Virus record (IMG/VR): IMGVR_UViG_3300049893_001953
Location: 1 to 33,384 of that record
From: a virus
Strand: one strand, 5' to 3'
DNA: 33,384 nucleotides
Position 1 is the stretch's first letter. Each line of letters starts with the position of its first letter. Positions 14,115-23,046 of the stretch are shown one piece after another. The position numbers and the translations under genes are program-made. The notes below the pieces were generated by a model that ran no database searches, was not told where the DNA came from, and worked only from the letters and a program-made list of their open reading frames with translations.

Positions 14115-15584
14115 ATGACGTGTATTGACATCGCATCAGGAGTCCGGGTTGGCATCTCTGTCGTTGAAGAGGCCGTGTGCGGCGAAGTTCCAGCGGGGCT
14201 TGGAGCTTTTACGGCCGTCGCAATCACTGTCAGTGCTGGCATTGGGACACTGACTAGAGCGGGCGGATCCTTTGTAGACGACGGCTACCTTGTTGGACAG
14301 ATGGCGAAGATCTTAGGATCTTCAAATCCAGCGACGAACGGTTATTGGCGCATCCTCACCGTGACCGCTCTCGTGGTCACAATCGCGGACCCAGATGCTG
14401 AGATTGTCGCGGAGCCCTCTGGTGCAACGGTCGCAGTCGCACTTGAAGGTCTTGCATTGACCTCTCGCAATGTAAACCTTGAGCGAGACACTTTGGAGTC
14501 AGAACGAGTCTCTCCTGATCGCCAATACCACTCCGTTCGTCACGGACTGAACCGCGTCACCGGAGACATTGGATACGAGCTCGCGCTTGTATCTACGGAC
14601 ACTGCAATCCGTGGCGCGATGTTCAGCGAGTGGAGTACTCCGGTTATTACAACCACGGGAGCTCTCACATTCACGGATCCAAACTTGACGGACAACTTGG
14701 CCACGATCACAAGAGCGTCCGGGTCTTGGATCACGGACGGAGTGCGACCGGGAGACGTTCTGAAGTTGACGGGAGCAACACCCTCGACAAACAACAAGTT
14801 CTGGCTTGTGATTAGTGTATCAAGTGCAACTCAGATCGTGGTCGCAAATCCTGGAAACGAGGTAGTGACCGGAGGATCTGGCGGAACGATGTCCTATCCT
14901 GGACGACGCATCGACATCGGTACAACGAAGCACACTTATTCAATGTGCAGATCGTTTACCGATGTCGCGAAGTATCAATACTTTCATCAGTGCATCTTCA
15001 ACACGATGTCGATGACGCTGTCTCCAGAAAACCCGGTGGGTGGGTCGTTCGAAATCCTTGGCACAAGCGCCGAGGCTATGGCGAACGTCCCCATGGGAAC
15101 AGAAGACCCAAGTCCAGAGCCGAGCACGGAGTTCTTCGCTGCATTCGACGGCTACATGTACGAAGCCGGGGAGTTGAACGCTGTCGTTACGTCCATCGAC
15201 TACACGTTGGACAACCAAGCAACACTCACGGGTGTTGTCGGTAGCAAGTTCTCGCCCAACGTGTTCGAGGCGCGAGCCTCTGTTGAAGGAACGATCTCCG
15301 CTATGTTTACAGGCGGAGGCATGTACGATCGATTCTTCAACGAAGAAGAGACCGCGATGTCCGTTTACATGGAATCGCCTGACGCTTCTGGATTCATTTG
15401 TGTCACCATGCCGAGGATCAAATATACCGGATCCACCATGGATCCTCCGGCAGAGGGTCCTGTCGTCCAGGAAATGCCTTTCCGTGCACTCGCCAAGTCC
15501 ATGAACAACGGCGGAGGAAACGAAGTCATTACTTCTTTGACGATACAGATCTCGAATGCAGTTAGCGACGAGCGCTCGCTGTAG
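14115..15584 (+). CDS. tail tube protein with two inserted beta modules
   Basis: The 489-residue protein matches the phage tail tube family (Phage_tube_2): residues 111-150 contain SRNVNLERDTLESERVSP and the following RHGLNRVTGDIGYEL, and the C-terminal half (for example FEILGTSAEAM, VVTSIDYTLDNQ) forms the tube beta-sheet. It is longer than the usual 300-330 residues because a module occurs twice, near residues 30-108 and 178-262. Both copies contain T(L/I)TRA-G-S followed by DGY/V-x-x-G, a -TN-K/Y-W- turn and a final IADP or VANP-type strand. Such modules project from the tail surface in other phages. A good AGGAG stands 10 bases before ATG 14115. Confidence 0.85.
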   Translation: MTCIDIASGVRVGISVVEEAVCGEVPAGLGAFTAVAITVSAGIGTLTRAGGSFVDDGYLVGQMAKILGSSNPATNGYWRILTVTALVVTIADPDAEIVAEPSGATVAVALEGLALTSRNVNLERDTLESERVSPDRQYHSVRHGLNRVTGDIGYELALVSTDTAIRGAMFSEWSTPVITTTGALTFTDPNLTDNLATITRASGSWITDGVRPGDVLKLTGATPSTNNKFWLVISVSSATQIVVANPGNEVVTGGSGGTMSYPGRRIDIGTTKHTYSMCRSFTDVAKYQYFHQCIFNTMSMTLSPENPVGGSFEILGTSAEAMANVPMGTEDPSPEPSTEFFAAFDGYMYEAGELNAVVTSIDYTLDNQATLTGVVGSKFSPNVFEARASVEGTISAMFTGGGMYDRFFNEEETAMSVYMESPDASGFICVTMPRIKYTGSTMDPPAEGPVVQEMPFRALAKSMNNGGGNEVITSLTIQISNAVSDERSL

Positions 15585-15609
15585 TCTTTGAGTCGCATGG
15601 TAGATTCTA

Positions 15610-15625
15610 AACGGCTGAGGCCGTT
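15610..15625 (+). promoter_or_regulatory. hairpin ending one base before the chaperone start codon
   Basis: AACGGC (15610-15615), loop TGAG, GCCGTT (15620-15625) is a perfect 6-bp stem-loop. Its last base is immediately followed by the ATG at 15626. The only Shine-Dalgarno-like bases (GAGG, 15617-15620) lie in the loop and first base of the 3' arm. It may limit initiation on the tail chaperone gene. There is no U-tract, so it is not a terminator. Confidence 0.55.
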
Positions 15626-16048
15626 ATGGATCTATCCAAGTTCGACTCCCTGCTCAACTCCGAAAGTCAACTCACTGTTCTTGATCCCGAAGGAAACCCT
15701 CTCACGTACGAGGGACCAGACGGACCACTTCCTGTTCTCATCTCGCTTGTGTGTTGCGACTCTCCGGAGTACGTCCGAGTTCACAAGCAACAAGTGACTG
15801 AGATCGCAGAGAGGGCAACCTCCCGAAAAGGAAAAGTGATTACAGGGGAATCCAGCGAACGTGATAAGTTGGACCTACTTGTTGCGTGCACCAAAGGTTG
15901 GGTCGGCTTCACCATGAATGGAGCTTCGTTCAACTACTCGCCCGTGAACGCACGCACGCTCTACTCTCGCTACCGTTTTATCCGAGATCAGGTGGATGAG
16001 TTCATCCACGAACGGGGAAACTTCTTAGCCGGAAACTCGACCAACTAA
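15626..16048 (+). CDS. tail assembly chaperone, G-like
   Basis: The 140-residue protein lies between the tail tube and tape measure genes, the position of lambda gpG, and has the same length. It is soluble and mostly alpha/beta (SQLTVLDPEGNPLTYEGPDG, YVRVHKQQVTEIAERA, RDKLDLLVACTKGWVGF). Lambda G and the frameshift product GT bind and organise the tape measure before tube polymerisation and are absent from the virion. Near the 3' end, codons CGG-GGA-AAC contain the slippery heptamer GGGAAAC, so a fraction of ribosomes shift to the -1 frame and make a longer protein. Sequence similarity alone is weak; position plus the frameshift signal make the call. Confidence 0.85.
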   Translation: MDLSKFDSLLNSESQLTVLDPEGNPLTYEGPDGPLPVLISLVCCDSPEYVRVHKQQVTEIAERATSRKGKVITGESSERDKLDLLVACTKGWVGFTMNGASFNYSPVNARTLYSRYRFIRDQVDEFIHERGNFLAGNSTN

Positions 16049-16062
16049 TCGAGTTCGCCGGC
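16015..16062 (+). promoter_or_regulatory. programmed -1 ribosomal frameshift signal
   Basis: The heptamer GGGAAAC (16015-16021) is in the right phase for X-XXY-YYZ slippage (cgG GGA AAC). Six bases later a two-part stem starts: GCCGG (16028-16032) with CCGGC (16058-16062), and AACTCGA (16034-16040) with TCGAGTT (16049-16055), around an 8-base loop that contains the zero-frame stop. The -1 frame is open from 16021 through 16413. Lambda uses the near-identical GGGAAAG for its G/GT pair. All elements, including the spacer length, agree with a canonical site. Confidence 0.9.
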
Positions 16063-16413
16063 GTGTATCTAGACACGCAAACAGACACGACAGGAAAGGG
16101 ATCTGTTGGATCCCACGTGGCGCAAGCCATGAAAACGCTGAAGTCCGCGGCAGAGCCTCCCGCTGCTATACTAGAGCCGCCTGAGGGTACAGAGTGGATA
16201 TGGGCTTTGTTCTTAGCCCTGTCTCGGACACGGACGCACTCGGATGGGAACTACCATCCGATCCAATACAAAGAGATCGAAAGTTGGCGAAACCTTCATC
16301 TTGTCCCACTGTCCCACTTTGATATCCAAGCGATCCAAGAGCTGGACGCTGTCTGGCTAGCTTGGATCCAAAAGAAGATGCGGGAGCAAAATGGCAGACG
16401 TAGCAGAACTTGA
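16021..16413 (+). CDS. T-part of the G-T tail assembly chaperone, made by -1 frameshift
   Basis: This frame has no good start of its own: the first in-frame start-like codon is a GTG at 16063 buried next to the frameshift stem. It is best read as the continuation of the G-like protein, joined at 16021 to give about 262 residues (132 from the first part and 130 here). The region includes the segment ILEPPEGTEWIWALFLALSRTR and a C-terminal helix (AIQELDAVWLAWIQKKMREQ) typical of T-part chaperones that contact the tube protein. Its end overlaps the tape measure start by 23 bases, as expected for coupled genes. Confidence 0.85.
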   Translation, partial: LLSRKLDQLIEFAGVYLDTQTDTTGKGSVGSHVAQAMKTLKSAAEPPAAILEPPEGTEWIWALFLALSRTRTHSDGNYHPIQYKEIESWRNLHLVPLSHFDIQAIQELDAVWLAWIQKKMREQNGRRSRT

Positions 16414-19400
16414 TCTCATAATCGACAGCTCTCCGGTCAAGAAGGCAACTGGAGATCTAAACATCTTTATTGATGCAGCCGGGAAAGCCCACGACAACAC
16501 CGGGAAGTTCATCAGTTCTGCCAAGAAGTTAGGAGTTGAGGCTGGCGTGCTTGGTCGCTCGTTTGCCTTCGCCGCATCCCAAGCGGCAACACTCGCGGCC
16601 GTGTCCGCTGGTCTATTTGCCGCGGGGTCGGGCATCCGAGCAGTTGTTGAGTTTGACAAAGCGATGCAGACGCTCCGAGGAACCATCGAAGGGACATCTG
16701 AAGACTTCGCGGACCTACGTCAGCAGGCCAAGGAGCTTGGAGCAGCAACGTCCTTCAGCGCTGGAGAGGCGGCCAAGGCTCAGCTTGCATTGGGACAAGC
16801 GGGACAAGACGTCAACGCTATTCTGGAGACGACACCGAAGGTCCTCTCGCTCGCAACCGCCGCGAGCATAGATCTTTCGGAAGCTGCAAAGATCACAACT
16901 CAAGCACTAGCTCAGTTTGAGCTTGGCGCTGATCAAGCCGGGAGGGTTGTAGATACGCTTGTCGTTGCTGCAAACGCAGCGCAGACCAGCGTGCCTCAAC
17001 TCAGTGAGGCTCTGTCGCAAGTGGGCGTCATCTCGGCGCAAACAGGCAAGGGTTTAGAGGAGACGGTCGCCGCGGTAGCTCTGCTTCAGGACGCGGGCTT
17101 GGAGGGGTCCCAAGCGGGAACGGCTTTGCGGTCGAGCATGGCCGCACTCTTAAATCCAAGTAAGAAGGCAGCGAATATCATAGAGGAACTCGCGAACCGT
17201 AGCGGGCAAACAAAGGACGCGTTTGATATATCAAAGAACTCCTTCCTGGACGTTGCGAGAGCTCTAGATGTCGCGGGCGCATCCGCTAAGGACCTGTCCG
17301 CTATCTTTGGAACAGAAGGCTTTTCGGCTGCGAGTATCCTCGCAGGATCAACCGAGAAGTTGGAGAAGTTCAATAAAGCAATCGCGGAAGGAAAGGGCGC
17401 TGCGGAAGCACTTGCTGAGGTGATGCGCGACACACTCTCCGGATCCTTTGATAACCTTACAGGTGCCATCGAGTCTCTCTTCCTTCAGACCGGAGACGCA
17501 GGCTTGAATGGAGCGATGAAGGATCTACTGAACACGCTTGCGAATGCAATCTCCATCCTTGCCGGTTTGGCAGACGACGCGGCTCTGGCAGACGACGCAG
17601 CGAAGTCCCTTGCGAATGCAGTCAAGGCAGCAACGATCGGACTTGCTGCATTCTTTGCCATCATGGCCGTGTCAAAAATCCTGGCAATGGCCAAAGCCAT
17701 TGGAGGGATCACGCAAGCGTTCCGCTTGCTGAATGCAGCACTCAAGGCGAACCCCATACTTGCGATCGTCTCCCTTGTTACGACATTGATCTTTGCGCTA
17801 CTAGAGCTTGCGGATTCTTTCACGGAAGTGGATGGGGAGTCTGTCCGCGTTGGCAATCTCATGATCGCAACGTGGGAAGAGGTTACATCTATCTTCATAG
17901 ATGTCTGGGACGACGCAACACGCATCCTTGAAGAAGCATGGGACAGCACGACCAAGTTCTTCACGGAGGCGTGGACAGACAGCGTCGATGAGGTGGCAGA
18001 ACAGAACGAGCGTTTGGAGAAAGACTCTTCCAGTGTTTGGGGAACGATCAAGGACGTCGTCAAGGGAACGATCAATGAAATGATCCGCCCTGTCGTGAAG
18101 TTCTACCGAGACGTTCAGGCGTTACTTCGCGCTCTGGTTGCTTCAATCCTTGCGTTTAAAGAGCTGGACTTCACCAGTGCCTCGGGGTTTGCAGACTCCC
18201 TTGATCGATTTGGGGAGGCGTTTGCGGTGGCATTCAACGCGGACAAGCTTGCAAAAGATATGCAAGACGACCTCACGCGAGACTTTGTCGGAGCAGCCAT
18301 TGAGATTGGGAAAGAGTTTGGAAACTCGCTCGAGACGTCCGTTGGTGAGTCCGTGTCTAGGATAAAGGCACGGGCTAAAGAGCTCCAGCGGATTGAGGAC
18401 GCTGCTCCACGCAAGCGCAAGCCTGGACAGACAAGGGCTAAGCAAGATAAGCAGACTCAAGATGTGAGCAGAGAGGCGGAGGACGCTGCTAACAAGGTGC
18501 GTGAGGCAAGGCAGGCGCTTGCAGAGCTGATAGAAACCGTCAAACAAGAGAAAGATCTTGTCGGTCTGACCTCCGATGAGAAGGAACGGCTTGAGCTGCT
18601 CCACCAGACTCGCGATCTTGTTAAAGAGATCTTCCAGATTCCAAAGGAGTCTGACCTCTTCACGTCTAAGCAGACGAAAGAGTTGGATAAAGTTCACAGG
18701 GAAGTAGACGCACTTATTACCCGTGTGCAGAGTGCTCGGGCGTTTGAAGAGCTTGCCGTCCGGTCAAAAGAGTCTTTGGACACCATCGCGGAGCAGACCA
18801 AAGAGGCTCAACAGTCCATGGAGGGCTTGTTTGCTTCTCCAGCCGCAACTATTGCTATCCAAACTCAACAGCAACTTGCCATCCAGATCCAGAACACTAA
18901 CAACTATATCAACGAGCGAGTTCGCTTAGGTAAGATCAGCAACGAGCAGGCAGAGACAGAGCGGCGCGCAATCCAAGCCCAAACACAAGAGTTGATCAGA
19001 CTCCGCATAGCAGCCGACGGCCTTGCAGAAGTCCGCTCTGGTCTTGACGCGTTTATCGAGAATGCGCAGAAGGCCGGCGAGACTTTCAGAACAGGGTTGC
19101 TCGGAACAGATGCGGGCGCCCGCATCTCCTCTGCAACTCAGCAGATCATTGCTCCATTAAAAGATGTCGAGAAGGAGCTTGCGTCGCTCCGAGCAGCCGG
19201 AGCCATCACGGCGGAACAGTACGAAGCGTCCATGACTCAGATTGGCATCGCGACGAAGAACGCCGCACTGCTTGCGGAGCAAGCTGAGATGTTGGATCGC
19301 GTTCGTACGTTTGCAAACACAATCTCGTCCGAGGTTGGAGGAGCGTTCAAGTCTGTCGTGCTTGGAGCAAAGACGGCTGAGCAGGCCGCGGCGGATTTCT

Positions 19401-20098
19401 TTGCAGCACTTGCAGACGCTGCATTGACGCAAATCATCATCCAACCTATGGTCGATCTTCTAACTAGTGGGATCACACAAGCGGTCGCGGGCGTAACAGG
19501 CATGACCGCGGGTGCTCAAACTTCCGCGTCTATCTTGACGGCCGGCGGCATTGCGACAGCAAACGCAATGATTGCAGGAGCCACACAAGCGGCCGCCATA
19601 CTGTCCGCTCAGTCTGCGGCTGGTACCGCTACCAAGATTGGAGGAGCGGCCGTCGCCGGAGCAGCGGCCGCTAACGGGGCAATCTACAATGCAGGCGTGA
19701 TGAAGTTTGCGCGCGGTGGCATTCTGGACAAGCCCGCGATGTTCGCACTTCGCGGTGGGAAGCTTGGAGTGGCTGGAGAAGCCGGACCGGAGGCGATCAT
19801 GCCGATCGTGAACTCCACTAAAGGTCCAGCGGTCCATTCAAGCGAGGGTCCGTTACTGCTCCAACGACAAGGCAACGGCAAGCTTGGAGTAGACGCCTCA
19901 CCTCTTGCTCGCAGCGGCACGGCGGACCTTGTTCAGCCCAAAGGCGGACAAACTCGCTCCTTTGCCGGAGCTCCTGCTACTCCGGTTCAGTCCACGCAAA
20001 ACGTCACGTTCATTGTACAAACGCCAGCGGTGGACTCTTTCAAGAAGAGCTCCAATCAATTCGCAAAGCAGATGCAGCGCGTAACCCGAGGAAAATAG
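16391..20098 (+). CDS. tail tape measure protein
   Basis: The 1235-residue protein sets tail length and is ejected with the DNA. Residues about 75-330 match the TIGR01760/TP901-type core (FDKAMQTLRGTIEGTS, AATSFSAGEAAKAQLALGQAG, VPQLSEALSQVG, GLEGSQAGTALRSSMAALLNP). Residues about 405-470 hold hydrophobic segments (LAAFFAIMAV and ILAIVSLVTTLIFALLEL) that may insert into the host membrane. A long charged helical region follows (about 660-960). The C-terminus is lambda-type, with Ala/Gly-rich helices and FARGGILDKPAMFAL plus GEAGPEAIMP. At roughly 1.5 angstrom per residue the tail would be about 185 nm long. The start at ATG 16391 follows GGGAG. Confidence 0.95.
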   Translation: MADVAELDLIIDSSPVKKATGDLNIFIDAAGKAHDNTGKFISSAKKLGVEAGVLGRSFAFAASQAATLAAVSAGLFAAGSGIRAVVEFDKAMQTLRGTIEGTSEDFADLRQQAKELGAATSFSAGEAAKAQLALGQAGQDVNAILETTPKVLSLATAASIDLSEAAKITTQALAQFELGADQAGRVVDTLVVAANAAQTSVPQLSEALSQVGVISAQTGKGLEETVAAVALLQDAGLEGSQAGTALRSSMAALLNPSKKAANIIEELANRSGQTKDAFDISKNSFLDVARALDVAGASAKDLSAIFGTEGFSAASILAGSTEKLEKFNKAIAEGKGAAEALAEVMRDTLSGSFDNLTGAIESLFLQTGDAGLNGAMKDLLNTLANAISILAGLADDAALADDAAKSLANAVKAATIGLAAFFAIMAVSKILAMAKAIGGITQAFRLLNAALKANPILAIVSLVTTLIFALLELADSFTEVDGESVRVGNLMIATWEEVTSIFIDVWDDATRILEEAWDSTTKFFTEAWTDSVDEVAEQNERLEKDSSSVWGTIKDVVKGTINEMIRPVVKFYRDVQALLRALVASILAFKELDFTSASGFADSLDRFGEAFAVAFNADKLAKDMQDDLTRDFVGAAIEIGKEFGNSLETSVGESVSRIKARAKELQRIEDAAPRKRKPGQTRAKQDKQTQDVSREAEDAANKVREARQALAELIETVKQEKDLVGLTSDEKERLELLHQTRDLVKEIFQIPKESDLFTSKQTKELDKVHREVDALITRVQSARAFEELAVRSKESLDTIAEQTKEAQQSMEGLFASPAATIAIQTQQQLAIQIQNTNNYINERVRLGKISNEQAETERRAIQAQTQELIRLRIAADGLAEVRSGLDAFIENAQKAGETFRTGLLGTDAGARISSATQQIIAPLKDVEKELASLRAAGAITAEQYEASMTQIGIATKNAALLAEQAEMLDRVRTFANTISSEVGGAFKSVVLGAKTAEQAAADFFAALADAALTQIIIQPMVDLLTSGITQAVAGVTGMTAGAQTSASILTAGGIATANAMIAGATQAAAILSAQSAAGTATKIGGAAVAGAAAANGAIYNAGVMKFARGGILDKPAMFALRGGKLGVAGEAGPEAIMPIVNSTKGPAVHSSEGPLLLQRQGNGKLGVDASPLARSGTADLVQPKGGQTRSFAGAPATPVQSTQNVTFIVQTPAVDSFKKSSNQFAKQMQRVTRGK

Positions 20099-20099
20099 A

Positions 20100-21092
20100 A
20101 TGGCTTTTATCAACGAAGTGATGCCGACATACTTCTCGCAAGGATCCGCCTTTGGTCGGTCCTTTGATACGAGAATCGTCAACCTGGAAAACTTGGCAGA
20201 GTACCGACTTGCGCGTAACCCTCTTGGGCGGCGGCGGTACACCGTTAATTTGAATCTTTGGGAACGAGAACAGCTCTACGAGCTCTACAACTTTTATATC
20301 GCAGTCGCTAGAGGATCTTTGAACAGTTTCTTGTTCAAAGACTGGTTCGATTACGCCTCAACACCGGATGGCGTCGCTGGAGAAGGAGCAACGTACACCA
20401 CGACAGCTTTCGATCAGAACTGCGAAGACCGAACGAACAATCGTTGGCTTATCCGGAAAGCCTACACCTATGGATCGCAAACGGTCCAGCAACACGTCCC
20501 TCACGTGATTACCAGCACGGTGAAGTGTGCAATCAATGGAGTTCAGTATGGACCTGGAACTTATTGGACAGTGAATCCAATAGAGGGAACGATTGACGTA
20601 ACACTCCCTCCCGCTGTCGTCGTGATTACAAGCGTTCAGTGTGGATACGAGCATTATGTGCGCGTCCGATTCGAGAAGGACGTCGACAACCTCTTTCAGG
20701 TTGCGTTGCACGGAACAGACGTCGGAGAGCTCCCTTCCGTGTCTTTGATAGAAGACGTGACGAACTTCGATTGGTCCCAAGACGCCCCAATGGGAGGAGG
20801 GATCCACAAGGATTTGGTTGACTATTCAAGACCAACATTAAATCAACTCTATGGACGCGTGTGGCACTGCACACCACTGGAAGCTGGTTGCGGTGTGGTA
20901 CTTCCGAGCGTTGTGTCTGCCGTGGCGAAGGCGGGAGGTCCCCACTTCGTCGTGTTTAATGCCTCCGCATCCTTCACCATGGGTATCTACGACGAAGAGG
21001 CAGTCCTTCACGCGACGATCCCGACGCAATCTTGTGCAACGCTCTGGCTTGCTCCTAATGCTTCAGGAGCCTTGGAGTGGATCGTTTCATGA
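20100..21092 (+). CDS. distal tail protein, DUF2460/GTA gp12-like
   Basis: The 330-residue protein has the family start of DUF2460 (TIGR02217) proteins: residues 1-90 include GSAFGRSFDTRIVNL, YRLARNPLGRRRYTVN, the helix LYELYNFYIAVARGSLNSF and LFKDWFDY. The middle (FDQNCEDRTNNRWLIRKAY, YWTVNPIEGTIDVT, YYVRVRFEKD-like strand) also fits. This is the GTA gp12 or Dit equivalent that forms the ring between the tube and the tip. Residues about 235-330 are an additional C-terminal domain of unknown type that may decorate the tip. It starts 1 base after the tape measure stop and ends with an ATGA overlap. Confidence 0.85.
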   Translation: MAFINEVMPTYFSQGSAFGRSFDTRIVNLENLAEYRLARNPLGRRRYTVNLNLWEREQLYELYNFYIAVARGSLNSFLFKDWFDYASTPDGVAGEGATYTTTAFDQNCEDRTNNRWLIRKAYTYGSQTVQQHVPHVITSTVKCAINGVQYGPGTYWTVNPIEGTIDVTLPPAVVVITSVQCGYEHYVRVRFEKDVDNLFQVALHGTDVGELPSVSLIEDVTNFDWSQDAPMGGGIHKDLVDYSRPTLNQLYGRVWHCTPLEAGCGVVLPSVVSAVAKAGGPHFVVFNASASFTMGIYDEEAVLHATIPTQSCATLWLAPNASGALEWIVS

Positions 21093-22435
21093 CGTTCAAA
21101 CCGATTCCCTACTTCGGAGGAGCTGTTCGTCGCACGGTAGACGACGGAGCGGACATCTATCACGAGTCCGGAACAGGAGACGCCCCTCGGACTCCATACC
21201 CGAGAGTTACTCGTTTGTACGTGAACGACACCGCTGGGTCTGGTCCTGCGAAGTACCACCTACCGGATGCGACAGGACTTCAAACGGGATGGCCGATCCT
21301 TGTCTTGATTGTCGAGGGATCTCCGACAAGCAACGGCTTTCGTCTACAGAACTACGATGGATCTTTGATCTTAAACTGGACCGCCGGACAGTTTCCAGTC
21401 ACGATCACTCTTGGTCTTTCGGATAACAGTACTCCAGCGGGGCAGTGGACGTGGTGTGCAAAGTCAGCAACCATTATCCTCCCTCCGTCTATCGGCTATG
21501 TCGGGTCCTTTGGAACAGGTGGGGATATCCCTTCGCTTGTTCGGAAGTACGATACTCAACTAAATGTCTGGTCTTCCAATCCGGCATTGACCTTTGATGC
21601 TCGCAACGCGGGCTCAAGTTGGGATGGACTCCGGACACTTGTTCGCGACGACAAGACGATCTATTCATACTTGCTTGCTGGAACCACTACGTTGGAGAAC
21701 TCTGGTGGATCCGCGCAATGTAAAGACGTAGCCTTCTGTCGTGTTCCTCCTCCATCCGACGGGACGATAACATTTCAGCGGGATCACGTTTGTTTTGGAT
21801 CCTGGGAGATGGGAAGTTATTCAAACATCATCGACAGGTATAGATCCGACACTAACGTCATCTACTTAGGAACGACGCCAGCGTGGATAGATTGGGATTG
21901 GTGCACGGCTTCAGGGTCGACAGGACAAGGACCTGTCGGGTGTCTTGTAGCGGGCTACGAAGGTACACCGACTCCAGCTTATTCGATCTACACTCCGTTC
22001 TTTTTCTATGCTCCGTTATTTGATACGTCCACGAAAGTCATCAACCTTCCGACGGACAACTGGTACCGCGGACACCTTGTTGAGCTTCTTGGATGGCACC
22101 ACTGGCTTGGAGGCACAACGGTAGAGCCTACCGTTCCGCAATGGACATTAGGTCCGACGGCGTATCATTTGGCAATGGACATGGCCACTGCGTCAGCGTG
22201 GGTTGTTTTACCTAATCTAGTCTTGCCGTGCTTCTGGCATGGGTGCATGGGCTTCTCGACAACGGAGGTAAGAAGTAGAGCTTATTACGGGATGGGAAGA
22301 GCGAATGCAGTCGACGAGTCGGCTAACCCGTACACGTATTACTATGATCAGTACACACAAGTCAGTGCAATACTGAGATCGGACGTATGGACAAATTGGC
22401 ATCATCAGACAAGTCACTGGTCCCGCTTGAGTTAG
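21089..22435 (+). CDS. hypothetical tail-tip protein, 448 aa
   Basis: I do not recognise this gene. The ATG at 21089 overlaps the previous stop (ATGA) and is preferred over an in-frame start 12 bases earlier. The N-terminal 125 residues form a beta-sandwich-like segment (YHLPDATGLQTGWPILVLIVEG, FRLQNYDGSLIL) similar in feel to phage tail fibre domains that report hydration or trimer contacts. The rest is rich in Trp, Tyr and Cys (DWDWCTASGSTG, ELLGWHHWLGG), consistent with a ligand-binding beta structure. It sits inside the Dit-to-hub gene series where the standard GTA order has no such gene, so it may be a lineage-specific receptor-binding protein. Confidence 0.7.
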   Translation: MTFKPIPYFGGAVRRTVDDGADIYHESGTGDAPRTPYPRVTRLYVNDTAGSGPAKYHLPDATGLQTGWPILVLIVEGSPTSNGFRLQNYDGSLILNWTAGQFPVTITLGLSDNSTPAGQWTWCAKSATIILPPSIGYVGSFGTGGDIPSLVRKYDTQLNVWSSNPALTFDARNAGSSWDGLRTLVRDDKTIYSYLLAGTTTLENSGGSAQCKDVAFCRVPPPSDGTITFQRDHVCFGSWEMGSYSNIIDRYRSDTNVIYLGTTPAWIDWDWCTASGSTGQGPVGCLVAGYEGTPTPAYSIYTPFFFYAPLFDTSTKVINLPTDNWYRGHLVELLGWHHWLGGTTVEPTVPQWTLGPTAYHLAMDMATASAWVVLPNLVLPCFWHGCMGFSTTEVRSRAYYGMGRANAVDESANPYTYYYDQYTQVSAILRSDVWTNWHHQTSHWSRLS

Positions 22436-23046
22436 ATAACTCTGTCTTGGACATGCGGTCCATTGACATAGAGTTCATCGACCGTCTGAATCAAGACGTG
22501 CCGGACAGGCACGACGACATTCAGATCGAGAACTTCATCATCCAGCAGAATGCTCACGGGTGTTTATGGGGTGTCCTCCGGCAGACGTCACTTGAGCTCC
22601 GTGCTCGGCTCGACACGTGGCACACGGTGAGGTCAGAGTACTTGCTAGCGGTGCACGACCTGAATGCGGCTCCGGGCATCCTGGCGCGCCTAAGAGGGTT
22701 GTTTGCTTCTCCGCGCAAGCGGATGGAGAAGCAGTTCGAACGGGAAGCTCTCGTGCGGAAGACAAAAGCGCTAAGGAGCAGGATGCTGAACCTCCGATAC
22801 GAGATGAGCCTCTTCCTTGAGATTGCACGCAAGGCAAGAGCAAAAGCTGGTGACTTGAGAAACGCAAGCTATTTGCGTCAGATCCAAGTCGAGTTCTGGG
22901 CAAACAAGATCCAAGACCAGATGGACGCGTGTGTTCAGCCTAACGGTGTCCCATCTGGTCTTTATGATGTGATCAAAAACCTTCCAGACGATGTCCGCAA
23001 GAAGATGGGACCAGCTCAAAGGAAATCGATAACGGAGAAGGCATGA
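22387..23046 (+). CDS. hypothetical helical protein, 219 aa
   Basis: I do not recognise this gene. The first ATG at 22387 overlaps the preceding gene by 49 bases; an alternative ATG at 22453 (MRSIDIEFIDRLN) would remove the overlap. The middle and C-terminal parts are strongly helical and charged, with heptad-like spacing (KRMEKQFEREALVRKTKALRSR without breaks, then LRYEMSLFLEIARKARAKAG), suggesting a coiled coil. The stop overlaps the next ATG (ATGA). A structural or assembly role at the tail tip is inferred only from location. Confidence 0.65.
   Translation: MDKLASSDKSLVPLELDNSVLDMRSIDIEFIDRLNQDVPDRHDDIQIENFIIQQNAHGCLWGVLRQTSLELRARLDTWHTVRSEYLLAVHDLNAAPGILARLRGLFASPRKRMEKQFEREALVRKTKALRSRMLNLRYEMSLFLEIARKARAKAGDLRNASYLRQIQVEFWANKIQDQMDACVQPNGVPSGLYDVIKNLPDDVRKKMGPAQRKSITEKA

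Noticed and set aside
16063-16413. The T-part as an independent gene starting at GTG 16063
   Set aside because: The GTG is directly after the frameshift stem, has no ribosome binding site, and the -1 frame is open to the slippery site, so translation by frameshift is much more likely.
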